Of a DNA stretch of 64,000 nt, positions 12,799-23,948 are shown piece after piece. Under the pieces are notes generated by a model. The model was given only the letters and a program-made list of their open reading frames with translations. It did not search any database and was not told the DNA's origin. The translations under genes and the position numbers were made by a program. The stretch is from assembly GCA_020205615.1 (NCBI GenBank), contig CM035153.1, positions 77,382,471-77,446,470 of the forward strand, given 5' to 3'. The stretch is from Panax quinquefolius (taxonomy: Eukaryota; Streptophyta; Magnoliopsida; Apiales; Araliaceae). How positions within the stretch are numbered: position 1 is the first letter of the stretch; every line of letters starts with the position of its first letter.

Positions 12799-13051
12799 CT
12801 GACTTCCCTCCTACCTAGCCTAACTGGATCCTCCAAAATTAGCCACCCCGCTAACAAAATTTTAAGTTTTTTAATTACTAACCGTCCTTATTCGACACTC
12901 ACGAGCACATAGGTTGCAACCACATAAGCACATAAAGTGTTTTATTATTTCTTTCTTAAAATTCAATAAGATTTTATCACCACTATCTTTTCAATCCCCT
13001 ATAAGGTTACTTCCTAAGGCTTTTTTCCCTACCTAAGGTTCATAACCTAAG
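12799..13051 (-). other. Leader of element B between primer site and extra ORF
   Basis: About 250 bases of non-coding leader, similar in length to the 206 bases in element C. I see no further gene. Confidence 0.5.
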
Positions 13052-13063
13052 GCTCTGATACCA
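13052..13063 (-). other. Primer-binding site of element B
   Basis: The minus strand reads TGGTATCAGAGC three bases inside the LTR, an exact match to the plant initiator tRNA-Met primer consensus. Confidence 0.9.
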
Positions 13064-13321
13064 ACCTGTGACACCCCCAAATCTGGGTAGTTCATTCCCA
13101 TAAGAATTGGTGTTTACTTTCCATTCATTCATATCTATCTACCAAAATATAATAAAATTTAAACAATAAATCTTCCCATTAAAGGGTTACATAACTTAAT
13201 CAGTAATCTCTGAGGTTATTTAACCTTTAAAAACATACATCAAGTGCGGAAAATTAAAATAGTTACACCACAATATCTAAAATAAAGTCTGTCATCATAA
13301 AAGTCAATACATTACAGGTCT

Positions 13322-13432
13322 TCAACACTTGTTTATTTTTTCTTTCCCTTTGCTAGTGGTAGGTTCATCGACCTTCTCAACCTTAGCTGCAATAATTATA
13401 TATATGCAAGAGTGAGCAAAATAAATGCTCAC
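13322..13432 (-). promoter_or_regulatory. Conserved hairpin, pyrimidine tract, CAG and short lysine-rich frame in B LTR
   Basis: On the minus strand GTGAGCA..TGCTCAC forms a hairpin (13412-13432), followed by CTCTTGC, an AT-rich stretch and CAG (13387-13389). A frame from there reads AKVEKVDEPTTSKGKEK and ends at TGA 13322-13324. The same layout is found in the A, C and F LTRs. It looks like a 3' splice site and exon, but splicing is not shown. Confidence 0.55.
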
Positions 13433-14667
13433 TTGAAATAACAATGAATAACAATAGCATAATAACCGCCAATGAATAAGCTCAACAGAACTGAATAATA
13501 CTCTATCAATGATAATCAAGAAATGCAATCAAAATATGAAAGTTATCTTAGGGTCACACGACCACGAACTATATCCAAGGTTATAAGTAATCTTTCAACT
13601 TAAACCTAAACAGTCATAAGACATTAGGGACTCCCCGTACTTAGGGTGATCAGCCATTCATACCATGCATTGTGGACAAACATCTAAACGCATTGCGTAA
13701 ATAATTCTTCTATAATAGGGTTCTTCTTCGTAGTTTTAGAGTATAAGTCTGCACCAAAGAAAGTTTGGTTTGGATAAGTTTCAAGGGTAATTTAGGGTTT
13801 AATGATCATCAACTCAGGATTAGTTGAATAAATAAAGTTCAATATCATTTCAAATGATCGATAACAACATACTGTGGAATGATTATAAATCATAGGTGAA
13901 TCAACATTATATATCAAAGTCATGCTTGGAAATAAGGTAGAAAGCATAAGCATTGAGTAATATAATAAACCTTGTTCGAACAATATTAAGCTAAGTCTAA
14001 AAGAATTGAATTACTGAACATGCATTAATAAATAACAAGCTGAGAACAAATCTTGCTCAATATAACAATAGAGATTAGAAACTTGTATAAAGTAAATGAG
14101 ATTGGACAACACAATTAGAGATTAGAGTTCAGGAACTTGTATTCATTATAAAGAGAATGGGACTAGGAAAACTTGCTGAATTGTAAACAAGTTAAAGTAA
14201 CTCAAACAAAGATTAGAGTTCGGAAACTTGCCTCATTCATAAGCTATTAAATTGCAACTCACGTTCACCTACACATTTTATTAGAATCACAAAATCTATT
14301 AGATATGCTAACACCCACTTTCCAAGTTAAATCCCATTTTAGTTAAACTTGTTATTTTAGTACAAGTTCCAATCACTAATACCATATACAATTAAAAAAT
14401 CACAAGTTTTACAATTATAACACTTAGTCACCAACACTAGATTTTAATAAATCACCATGTAAAGTTTTCACAACTTACTAATTTTACAATTTTGAAACTA
14501 CCACATACATGATACAAATCTGTTATGGTATCTTTATTACATGGTCACCACATTAACATTTCTATTAGACTAGGTAAAAATGAGTTTTTAAAGTCTACAC
14601 AATCACAAACATCACTACTACTATTCTAGCTAAGGCGCAGCTGCACTGCAGTTCTGCCTTTGACACT

Positions 14668-14681
14668 AGCGCAGCTGCGCT
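14668..14681. other. GC-rich palindrome in B LTR
   Basis: AGCGCAGCTGCGCT, a perfect 14-base palindrome, preceded by GGCGCAGCTGC at about 14634. Confidence 0.85.
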
Positions 14682-16004
14682 GGTACGCAGATAGAAACTA
14701 TGCAGTCAGTTTTCATACTCTTCTCAAAACCAAACTCACGAATCGTATCGATTAATCAGCAAATTACATACACCCAATTGATATAGGCTTCATATAAACG
14801 TTACCCATCACATATATACTGATTTAGAACCATTAAACCACAACTACAATCCAATTAAGTCCTTTAAATTACATATTTTTGATATCTCTAGCAAAAATCA
14901 TCACTGAAACTTCATTACTACACCAAATCAATTCATTCAAATGGTATTCTTTTCGATTCTTAATGAATTAACACATTCAAGAATCAATTTACAATTTAGT
15001 TCACAAATCAACTATAAATTTTGGACTCCAACAAGCCATATCCATACACACACTCATTGTAAACAATTTCTTTTCTTTTTGAACGTAATTCTCCTAAATT
15101 AATATCCCAAATCCTTGTTATAACATCACAATTACAAATAAACACAATCAATCACTTTATATTTAAAAAATTCATCAAAATTACATTCCAAAGAGTTTTA
15201 AACTCAAGAACACAGAAACCTTTCATACATAGGAATTAAAGCTTTTGAAAATTAGAATTATACCTTCACTTGCTTGATTAACCCTTGTTAGCTGATAAAG
15301 AAGTGCTTGGAATTCATAGAAATTTTCTCTTCTCTCAAACTGTATCTTCTTCTCTGTATTCTCTATTTCTTAGTCTCAGTATAAGCCAACTAACATTAGC
15401 CTCTTATGCGTGAAAATAAAAAGTGACAGACATAATGCGTATGATTAAATTATAACAGTTACACAATTTAAACGTGAGTTATCAGTTATAATTTTTAAAA
15501 TAATTTTGTCAGTTAAATTTCAAAAGCCACAAGGCTTTGTTTGGATAAAATTAATTAAAAATAAAGACTTAATATCTTTAAGCCTTATTTGGAAAACTGA
15601 ATTAAAACTCTCTAATTTATTTTGATAAATCACTTGCTACAAAGTTTAATGGACACCTTCTAATTAATTAAATTCCAACATTTTAATTAATTATTTAAAA
15701 TTATAATTTTACTTAACAAAACTTTAAATCTCTAATTCAATTATTAAATGAAGTTAACACTTAATTATTCAACAACTCAAATAATCATTACCAACTTTCT
15801 CTAATTGAATTATTAAATTAAATTATAAAATTATCATTACATAATATGATAATTAGTTAACCACTCATTTAATTTAATTAACTCATTAAATTAAATTTCC
15901 ACCCACAAAATTATTGAACATCAACTTAGTTAATATTTTTCACAATATTAAGTTAGTCCACAATTATTCACGAATTATTTATTTAACTCATAAATTATCC
16001 AACA

Positions 16005-17324
16005 TTCTATAGTAAGAGATTTATTTATTATGGAATAACAAGGTTTGAAATGAACATTCTGTAGTATCTGTGGAGAAGGTTCTCACAATAGTTTATCAAT
16101 CGCAATCAATTTTACGAATTAATTCGAGTTAATCGTTGTTCAACAACAATTCTTTGGTAAGAGATTTAGGCCTTCACGTATGTGTTAGTAAATATACATT
16201 ACATAAATTACAAGCCATGTGAATATCATGTTTGGATGATGCCGCCTGTAATGTAGAGTCTCATATTTGCTCTTATTTTGGGTCATGGCAATTTAAGAAG
16301 TTGTTCCCATCTTTAATTTTCTGTTCCCAGTTAGTGTGCAGACTCCTTGTCCTCCCTTTGCTTGACTTCTCTCAATTCTTCTATAAAAATTCTTTTTTTA
16401 CTATCTGAAGAATATTGTAGTCATTCGATGTTTCTTTTCCTTCTTTGTTGGTTCTTGTTTACAAATATAATGCATACCAGTTCACTGGTGAAGTCTGCTT
16501 ATCTGCTCTAACATAACTATAAAGTGTGATATTAGTTTTGGTTTTGCTTCAATTTCTTTTTCTATTTATCTGCCTTCTCAATGTTTCTTGAAACAAGTTT
16601 ACACCATGATCAGGGTAATCAAAGTGCTCCTGCTCCTAGTTCTGTTTCTAGTCCAATAGTAACGTATCCAAGTGAGACGGATGGTGTCCCGAGGAACATT
16701 TTCTTGGTGAAATTAGTAGTAATTTATATTGAAAAGTGAATTTGAGATGTATATATGGATAGTTTGGTATATATTTTGTGGATATAATAATTTGAAACTG
16801 TAAACGAATGATATTATTGGGATGTATTTTAAATGGTTGATACATTTTGGCTTTAAATTTATATGAGCATTTAGACCTTTTAGTTATATATCATGGCATT
16901 AGCATATTGCAGGTGCATTGTTAATATAGGTTGATCACAACTTTTTTTTTCTTTTTTTTTAATCTACAACATTTTAAAAATGTTGTATATTTGTATAAAT
17001 AAATTACAACTTCTAAATAGATGACACATTATAAACATTGTGTAAATGTGCCTAAACGTTGTTTGATATATTAAACTACAACATTTTTAGCCAGAAAATG
17101 TTATGGAATCATACCTTCTGCAACGTTTTAAAGCATCTACTAAATTATGAAAAATAAGTCTACAATATTTTTTTCTTAAAAAACGTTGTATAATGTGTAT
17201 AACTACAACGTTTTAAAAACGTTGTGTAAGGGTGTCAAATAGATGACACCCTTAACCACGACATTTTTCTGATTGAAACCATAATGTTTTTTCCGCGTTA
17301 TCTATTTACTGTTTTGCAGTAGTG
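16005..17324. mobile_element. Truncated CACTA-like (EnSpm) DNA transposon fragment
   Basis: Interrupts the B LTR between blocks continuous in the other copy. The right end read inward is CACTACTGCAAAACAG, a CACTA-type terminus, and 16960-17290 holds subterminal inverted units such as ACAACGTTTTAAAAACGTTGT split as ACAACGTTTTAAAA and ACGTTGT, typical of CACTA ends. The left end (TTCTATAGTAAG) is not a CACTA terminus and about 10 LTR bases are missing there, so the left side is deleted. A possible exon around 16610-16730 has no recognised product. Confidence 0.65.
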
Positions 17325-17350
17325 TTAACAGCAAACACATCAATTAAATA

Positions 17351-17629
17351 CTACCTCCGTCCCATAATAATAATGTTTTTATAGCTTAAATCACACATAC
17401 CAATACATAAGCTAAAATGACAAAAATACCCTTAATATACTTTCTTTGGAATTGAAGAGTTAATGAGTGTCATTTAATTGTAGTGAGTAATGTAGGAGAC
17501 GAAGAGTCAAGAATAATGGAGGGCATATATGGGAAAATATTATAAAATTTGTATTGGAGTTCTAACACATCACTTATTTTGGGAAAAAATATTAAGCCTA
17601 AAAAAGCATTTATTGTGGGACAGAGGTAG
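17351..17629. mobile_element. Stowaway-type MITE
   Basis: A 279-base element with inverted ends: CTACCTCCGTCCCATAATAA at the left and a right end reading TTATTGTGGGACAGAGGTAG. It is flanked by TA on both sides (17349-17350 and 17630-17631), the Stowaway/Tc1-mariner target duplication. Removing it restores the LTR sequence of the uninterrupted copy. Non-coding. Confidence 0.92.
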
Positions 17630-17688
17630 TATTTATTTAACTTACAAATAAATATTTGAAATTACAAATAAAATTCTGGATTGTTACA

Positions 17689-17893
17689 CTTAACATGCAA
17701 AAGTAGTTATTTATAAGGTTGAGCTCGACAGCCCAACAAATCTAACAGTTTTCATGCATCACGTAGCACGTAATAACATGCTCAATGTGACGAACGAGAT
17801 TTTTGTAATTAATTTTAAATATTTATTAAATTAAATAAATATTTTAGTAATTTATTTATTGAGTTATATAACTATTTGATGGAATTGTGGTAG
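17689..17893 (+). other. Leader sequence of element F, AT-rich, no gene
   Basis: Sequence right of the B insertion with no primer site, no ORF and no LTR terminus visible. It is presumed to belong to F's leader. Confidence 0.4.
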
Positions 17894-18076
17894 ATTAATT
17901 TAATTAAATGTGTTACATTGATTAAATTAATTTGGAATAAGAAAGGGAAAAAGATATGTTACATTTGTGGCTATGAGGGACATACCTCTCTTTATTGTCC
18001 TGACTATAAGCAAGGTGCATGTTTTATGTGTAGGTTGGAAGGTCATCAGGCGAAAGATTGTCCAAGATCAGGATAA
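17894..18076 (+). pseudogene. Two-knuckle CCHC zinc-binding mini-frame in element F leader
   Basis: A frame open from a TAG at 17891-17893 to TAA 18074-18076 encodes KKGKK followed by two perfect CX2CX4HX4C knuckles, CYICGYEGHTSLYC and CFMCRLEGHQAKDC, and ends PRSG. It has no ATG before the knuckles, so it looks like the last exon or last part of a protein. It is distinct from the knuckles in F's own gag 1.2 kb downstream. It lies where elements A-C carry the extra coiled-coil ORF. It could be a captured host fragment, the remnant of another gag, or an element-specific gene; I cannot tell which. Confidence 0.6.
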
Positions 18077-18427
18077 GGTGTTAGGAATACGTAGGACTAG
18101 TATTTGAATATGTATGTTTAATGATATAATATGTGTATAGTGTAATATTTCTAACTTTTGTACAAGTGGTAATAGTAAATCCTGACTTTTGAGGTCATAA
18201 AGGGATAGCGGATGCTTATAACAATATGTGTTATCCGATATAAAGTACTATGAATGAATGTGAATATATGTTTGTTTAATGAAATACGTTTTTATGTAAA
18301 TATCTGATAATGTGATAATACCGTAAACCGAGTTTCAAAATTGGATATTTTGAGTATATGATTATTTGAGTTTGAAATTACGCGATAAGACATAGACTGT
18401 AAGAATAAATTATGATTTTATCAGATA
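18077..18427 (+). other. Spacer upstream of F gag
   Basis: AT-rich, no ORF of note. It corresponds in position to the spacer between extra ORF and gag in element C. Confidence 0.4.
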
Positions 18428-19489
18428 ATGCTGCCAAGAAGACAAAATCGAAACCAAAGGTTTGAAGAATCGATCAACAATGTGGGAGGAAAACAATAAC
18501 CAAACCCAATATAGAATTTTGCGAACATAATAGCTCAAGCTATGCGGAATGCGATACTAGTCGAGGAGAACTAGCCCGATAATCGATTAGCAACTTTTAA
18601 AGATTTCAAAGCAGTAGGACCGCCAGAGTTTAAAGGGATAACTGATCCTGCAGAAGCTCAGACTTGGATAAAGGAGACAGAAAAGGCTTTTGTGATCGCT
18701 AGGGTACCTGAAGGGCAAAAGATAGCTTTTGAGGCAAATTTCTGGTGGGAGGCTAATCAAACTAGAGCTGGAGTAGGAGAGGTGACGTGGACTAGGTTCA
18801 AAACACTTTTCTTTGAGAATTATTTTTCGTCTAGTATGCAGGCTAGGATGGAGGTGAAATTTCTGGAGTTAAAGCAAGGGGACATGTCGGTTGCGGAGTA
18901 TGCCGCAAAATTTAATGAATTAGCTAGGTTCGCTCCACATCAAGTGGACACGGAAGCAAGGAAGACACGAAGGTTTGAGCTAGGCTTAAAACCCAGACTC
19001 TACAACAAGGTGGCAGTATTACAGATAGGTACTTTTGTAGCACTATTGGACAAGTCTATCATAGCCGAAGAGGGAAGTGAAGCCATGACTCTTTACAATA
19101 AGGAGAAGAAGAATAAAGATAAGGTTGAGAGAGTTGTCAAAGTGGAAGAGAGTAGTGGAAGTAGGATGGAAAAGAGAAAAGTGGACAATTTAGGAAATAT
19201 CCAAATTAAGCAGGAGGGTGTGAAGAAGCAGGTGGTTCAATATGGAAACTGTGGAAAGAACCATTCTAGAGAGTGCTTGAAGGGAAAGTCTGTGTGTTTT
19301 AAGTGTGGGCAGGAGGGACATATCTCTCCCAACTGTCCTAATCCTAGGATGAATGGTGGTTATTTTATTTGTGGGTCAACAGAACATAGGGTGAGGGAAT
19401 GTTCGAAAAGGAGAGATGATGGGGGAAATTTCAATATAGGGAAGAGTAGTGGGACACTAGCAATAACTGGTCCAACTCCAGTAAGCTAA
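18428..19489 (+). pseudogene. Element F gag (capsid plus nucleocapsid)
   Basis: The likely start (MLPRRQN, ATG 18428-18430) is cut off by a stop after 23 codons, and the main frame is open from 18575 to TAG 19487-19489, 304 codons without a stop. Visible parts: VGPPEFKGITDP, the capsid segment WWEANQTRAG and FFENYF, SVAEYAAKFNELARFAPHQV, then knuckles [14 protein letters not shown] (complete) and a second, YFICGSTEHRVREC, whose first Cys is Tyr. Compared with C gag, about seven codons are missing in frame before WWEAN. It ends at TAG just before the protease. Confidence 0.82.
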
Positions 19490-19600
19490 CCAACCAAATC
19501 GATCGCAAGGACCTTAAATACGATAGTTCAAGATACGGTCGCAACGGGAGATGGAGTTCCAGGTATGAACACGATTAACGACATTAATATATACACATAA
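19490..19600 (+). pseudogene. First residues of element F protease, truncated
   Basis: After the gag stop, the same reading frame resembles the family's pre-protease segment (RTLNTIVQDTVATGDGVPGM compared with ARTFNMTAQD in B), then INDINIYT and a stop where the FDSGAT active site should follow. Everything from the active site through integrase is missing. Confidence 0.6.
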
Positions 19601-19707
19601 TTCGGATTTAACCTATTCTCGTATCATAAGTTTAATATAATAAATCACTAATCAAAAGATTTTTGAAGGAGGAATTTGAGTTCCGGATTCGTAATACGAA
19701 TCTTATA

Positions 19708-19720
19708 CGGAGGGGAGAAT
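19708..19720 (+). other. Second purine tract in element F
   Basis: ACGGAGGGGAGAA lies about 105 bases before the terminal tract, inside a block (GAATCTTATACGG) similar to the one before the terminal tract. Element B has the same kind of duplicate. Confidence 0.5.
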
Positions 19721-19812
19721 ATAGTAATTCAATTTTTCATAATTAAAAATCTAAGGATGAAACATTAATATTAAGGGTAGGGTAATGGTGATTCCGAGGA
19801 CAGAATCTTTAT

Positions 19813-19825
19813 AAGGAGGGGAAAA
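19813..19825 (+). other. Polypurine tract of element F
   Basis: AAGGAGGGGAAAA lies directly before the LTR start TGTAAAGACCC. Confidence 0.85.
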
Positions 19826-20116
19826 TGTAAAGACCCGGAAATTTTCGAATAATTATATCAGTAGTTTTACGAATAATTTTTTTTTTATTTACAAATAATA
19901 TTTTGAATATATGTGATAAGGATTTAGCAAAATAGTCAATTTAAAATTTAAAGTTGACGGATAATGAAAGTTAAGTCGGTTATGGTCCAGAACCATGATT
20001 CATGGATTATGAATAAGGAATAAGAATATTAATATATAATAATTATATTTCAATACGATATATATGTACTGCATTTGTGTATTTTTTAGTGTTTATCAGA
20101 AATAACATAGTAGTAG

Positions 20117-20354
20117 AAAACCCTAAGTTTAAACCAATAAACCCTAATTCAAACCCTAACTAAGAAAACTAAGATTGATTGTTAATCAGGTATATGTGAT
20201 CAAGGAGATATGTTAGTGATTATGAATCTAATTAGGGAAAACCCTAACGATTATCAAGAAACCCTAAATGCTAAGTTAGAAACCTTAATTTAATTATTGG
20301 AAAAACCCTAAACCTTAATTTTCAAAACCCTAATTGGTGATTAGCAAGCCCTAA
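20117..20354 (+). repeat. Telo-box (AAACCCTAA) cluster in the F LTR
   Basis: CCCTAA occurs eight times in 238 bases, seven of them as AACCCTAA, with two further AACCTTAA variants. Spacing is irregular, so this is not a perfect telomere array. In plants AAACCCTAA is both the telomere unit and a promoter element of growth genes. Confidence 0.75.
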
Positions 20355-21059
20355 TGGTAATTAGCAAATCTTAAGATTTAAATGTTATGGGAAATATATG
20401 AAATTACCAAACTACCCTTAAAATTTAGATGGAAAAGACCAAAATACCCTTTAGTGTGTAAAATGACTAAAATACCCTTTACTTATGTTTTAAGCAAATA
20501 TGGTGGAAAGTCTTGTGACTCATCATACCAAGATCTCACATGTGCTCTTATTTATCAGCCATCCTTATCTCATTTGACAGCTAGCAAGGTTAAGATTCAT
20601 TGAATCAAATTATAAGAGATAAAGAAAGAGAAAAAATATCAAAACTTAAGTTAAGAGAATTTTCTAGAATAACATGACTCATCACTTGTGGCTTATCCCA
20701 TGTGCTAAATTATCATCTAAGATCAGCTTACAAGTGCCACCTAGCATTACTTACATCCATTGTATCTAACTTAGAGGATTAAAGAGAGAGAAAAGTCTAA
20801 ACTTAGTCTCATTTCTATCCAAACACCTAGCCAAACTATCTCACCCTCCAAGCCACGAATTCTCTAAGTAATTCTGTCCCCAAACAAGTTCTTAGAACAT
20901 CAAGAACAAAATAGGAGTCGAGAATCAAAGCTTGTTAAGAAAGAGGTATAACCCTAAACTCATCTTAGATCTTGTATGCTCAATCAAAGATTGTGTTTAT
21001 GTGTTTATTTAAGTGATATAAGATGTTATATGATAATCAATGATGTTACATCATAGATC

Positions 21060-22140
21060 TATAGCAACAAAGTGCTCAAAAAGTAACTTTTCAAAATAGT
21101 TCAAGAACCCTAGATTTATGGTCTGACAACTGAATGTTAGAGACCATAGATCTTAGTCTGTTAATGATTTTGTATGTTTGATGTTTTAGAGTTGTAGTTT
21201 GTTGTAAGGACTTTGATCTAAACTTGAAATCATGCTTAAATCATGTCCAGAATGAAAGATATTCATGGTCAAACTCAGTTGACCGAGCATGACCAAGAGT
21301 TTCTAGGCAGCCCAGAAACTAAAAATTAGTGTCTGACAACATTTTTCAAGGCTCGTATCTGTCAGGTGTTAAATGTTTTGGAGATGTTATTGTATCTAGT
21401 TTGTAGCCTGTCAGATATACTCTAGATCCATGCCTTTAAATCACTCAAACAATCAACAGATTGTAAGTAGTGGATGGTCAAAGTAGCCTACTCGACATTG
21501 ACTTTTATTTTCTAGGTAACCCAGAATTTGATTTTCAGTGCTTGACAAGAAGTTTGTGGTTCCAGATCTTGCATATGTTTGATGTTTTGCTTGTGTTAAT
21601 GTATCTAGATTATACTCTTGTATGTGTAATACATATTTATGCTTCTATATCACTTAGATAACAAACAAAATGAAAGTAATCGATGGTCAAACTAGGCTGG
21701 ACGAGCACGATTGCAGTTTTCTGGAAAACCCAGAAAACTCAAGAACATTATTTCTAACAAGGTTTGACCGTATGAGATCTTATGATTTTGATGTAGTTGG
21801 GTTGACCTGATGATTGATAACTGTACCTTGTCATGTATACTACAAACCTAAACCATTAGAACATATTAACAATTACCAAAACCTATATAAATTTGAGTCT
21901 CAAAATGAACCCTTGAAGCTGACTGAATTTCTGGAAAATCCAAAAATTTCTGACAACTTTGAATGGCCAGATCTTCATGTTGTGTGATTGTATGACTTGG
22001 TTAATGCTTGATTCATGTAGTATTACATGTATAATACACAATCATTATAAGACCTTGCCTAGAAACAACATGACCATCAAGTTATAGATGGTCAAAGTAG
22101 GCACCATGAACACTGACTATCAGTGTTCTTGAGCCTCAAG
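21060..22140 (+). repeat. Diverged tandem repeat of about 210 bases in the F LTR
   Basis: The block GATGGTCAAA (or CATGGTCAAA) recurs at about 21264, 21473, 21682 and 22088, with a diverged copy at about 21901. Each is followed by a TTTCTRG..ACCCAGAA segment, TCTGACAAC or a variant, and CAGATCTT. The spacing of 209 bases is seen twice. Units are too diverged for a recent array. Confidence 0.65.
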
Positions 22141-23640
22141 AACACTTATCGAGAAAGAAACTGTCGCTAAAGCCTTTAGTGATGGATTTAATTATTTTTG
22201 TTTTCTAATTTCCGAAAAATTCATTAAAAATAGAAATAAATTTCCAAAAATTAAAAAATTAGTTTTAAAAATATTTGAAGTTATAATAAATGACTTTTAA
22301 TATTTTCAAGAATAATACATTAATATTTAAATATTAATGGTGATCATTTAAAATAATTTTAAATATTTTAAAAATCATTTAAGGGTTAAATAAATGTTTT
22401 AAAAATATTTTGAGTTATTATTAATAACTTAGATATTTTGTCAAGTATTTCATTAATATTTTTATATTATATTAATGGAATTATTCTCATATTTAAATCA
22501 TTTAAAAATGATTTCAAAGTGTTTGAAAAATTATGAAAAAGTTATAATAATTATTTAAAAATTATTATAAGACCTTGAAAAATAATATGATTAATATTTT
22601 AATTTATTGAAGTTACATAATAGAGTTTAAGTAAATATAACCTCAATTATTATCCGATAAAGCCGTCGGTACACTAAAATGAATCCGAAGTTGACCCAGA
22701 CTTATATAAATTGACCTAATAAGTAATTATTTATGTTAGAATGACTGCTATAACTATGTGAAAATGTGTTTAAGCTATATGATGACTGCAAATAGCAGTG
22801 TTATATGTTATGATAAATTATTTTGATCAAAAGAATAATCTTATGAATGATAGGTTTCAGTATAAAAGATAGAACTAAGTTGTGTAAGCAGCATTTCAGG
22901 CAAGTATCCTTACTCTTTGTATCTACTTATGCAATACTCCTGTATAAGTAAGTTATCAAATTATACTCCTGTTATATAAGTTATTAAACTCTACAGTTAT
23001 CGGTTATGTATTTCAGCATTACTATTCATGTAAGTTATCAAACCCTATTCATTTACCATTACCGTAATAATGTATGATCAATATATACTCTGTTGATAGA
23101 TAGTTAAGTTAGATTATTGAAGTGTCCTCACTTGGATAATAATTGTATTTAATCACATATTGACACATACCTACTAGTTTTCAGATATGTATATGTTATT
23201 TAAAAATATTGTTGACCAGTATAGAATATTATTGTTACTCAGTTGAATTATTCTAATTCAAATTTCAGATTAATTATAAACATCATAAACAGGGAAAACT
23301 TTTATGCGCCAAAGGCGGACCAGCTAAATGACTTATCGTTCAAACAAGTAGTGTTGATCAATACACGACATAACAGGCTGATCACCCTCCGTGTCCGTAA
23401 GACATGACGGTTTTTAGATGAAGTTCTGTTTAACCTTTTCAAAATTAAAAATAAAATTTTATAGTTTGTTAAACTGTTTCCAAATTTATAGTCAGTACGT
23501 AATTTCAAAAATAAAATAGAATTAATATGTCGTTCAGTATTGTTTTAGTTTACTTCACAACATTTACTTCGTTGTAGAAGTGTCATCCAAAGAAAACATT
23601 TAAATCTTTCAGATAGTCTTTATTCATTGCTATTACTTGC

Positions 23641-23745
23641 TGGGCACTCAAATGCTCATTCTTGCTTTAAATTTAAATGTTTCCAGCTAAGCTAATATGA
23701 CCTGAAGGTTCCAGCAAGGGCAAAGGGAAGGGGAAGCTGAAGTAG
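23641..23745 (+). promoter_or_regulatory. Conserved hairpin, CAG and short lysine-rich frame in F LTR
   Basis: TGGGCACTCAAATGCTCATT, then GTTTCCAG (CAG 23684-23686), then a frame containing SSKGKGKGKLK to TAG 23743-23745, with one stop near its start. Confidence 0.5.
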
Positions 23746-23948
23746 TATGTTAAATTATGTTGGTGTGTTTGCTTATAGTAAGATAATATAATAATTATCA
23801 TGTAATGTAAGACATAAAGGTTCTCGAGACTTGGGAGGTAGATAACTTTGATATAATAATTTTTTTTAATTAATACATCTTAGTTGAATGAATGTTATCA
23901 TGGAGCACCAAGTACGAGTTTCAAGTACTCGAATTTGGGGGCATCACA

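Larger units (their letters stand above)
4331..17688 (-). mobile_element. Element B: Ty3/gypsy (chromovirus-like) retrotransposon, near full length
   Basis: Minus-strand order is 5' LTR (13067-17688), primer site, extra ORF, gag, protease, RT, RNase H, integrase, chromodomain-like tail, polypurine tract, 3' LTR (to 7205). Protease-RT-RNase H-integrase order is diagnostic of Ty3/gypsy, and the tail motif WRNHNAEEATRELED is the chromodomain-like end seen in plant chromoviruses, probably the Tekay/Del clade. The left LTR lacks about its first 160 bases because element A sits there. Stops and frameshifts occur in every domain. Confidence 0.9.
13067..17688 (-). repeat. 5' LTR of element B, with two nested insertions
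   Basis: Begins TGTGACACCCCC and ends GGATTGTTACA. Without the CACTA-like fragment and the MITE it is about 3.0 kb. It pairs with 4331-7205. It carries a GC-rich palindrome at 14668-14681, recurrent AGATTAGAG..AACTTG blocks at about 14071-14235, and the conserved hairpin with CAG at 13387-13432. Next to its right end is element F sequence. Confidence 0.9.
17689..23948 (+). mobile_element. Element F: Ty3/gypsy derivative with gag but no pol
   Basis: Internal sequence (17689-19825) holds a CCHC mini-frame, gag, the first residues of a protease and two purine tracts, then a 4.1 kb 3' LTR. RT, RNase H, integrase and chromodomain are absent. The left part stops at element B, so B probably inserted into F's leader and F's 5' LTR lies off the window. 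The right LTR end abuts a cut LTR of element G, so F probably inserted into G. Pol-less elements keeping gag are known in plants (TR-GAG elements); whether this is one or a decayed single copy cannot be decided here. Confidence 0.75.
19826..23948 (+). repeat. 3' LTR of element F
   Basis: Starts TGTAAAGACCCGG and ends GGGGGCATCACA; 4123 bases, the longest LTR here. It contains a cluster of telo-box motifs (20117-20354), about five diverged copies of a roughly 210-base tandem repeat (21060-22140) and the conserved hairpin, pyrimidine tract and CAG (23641-23686). No partner LTR is in the window. Small frames inside it have no family features. Confidence 0.85.

Noticed and set aside
20117..20354. 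Interstitial telomere array
   Set aside because: Units are scattered and irregular, not head-to-tail CCCTAAA repeats, so I describe them as telo-box motifs.
20382..20603. 73-codon ORF in the F LTR
   Set aside because: No family features; lies in non-coding LTR sequence downstream of the telo-box cluster.
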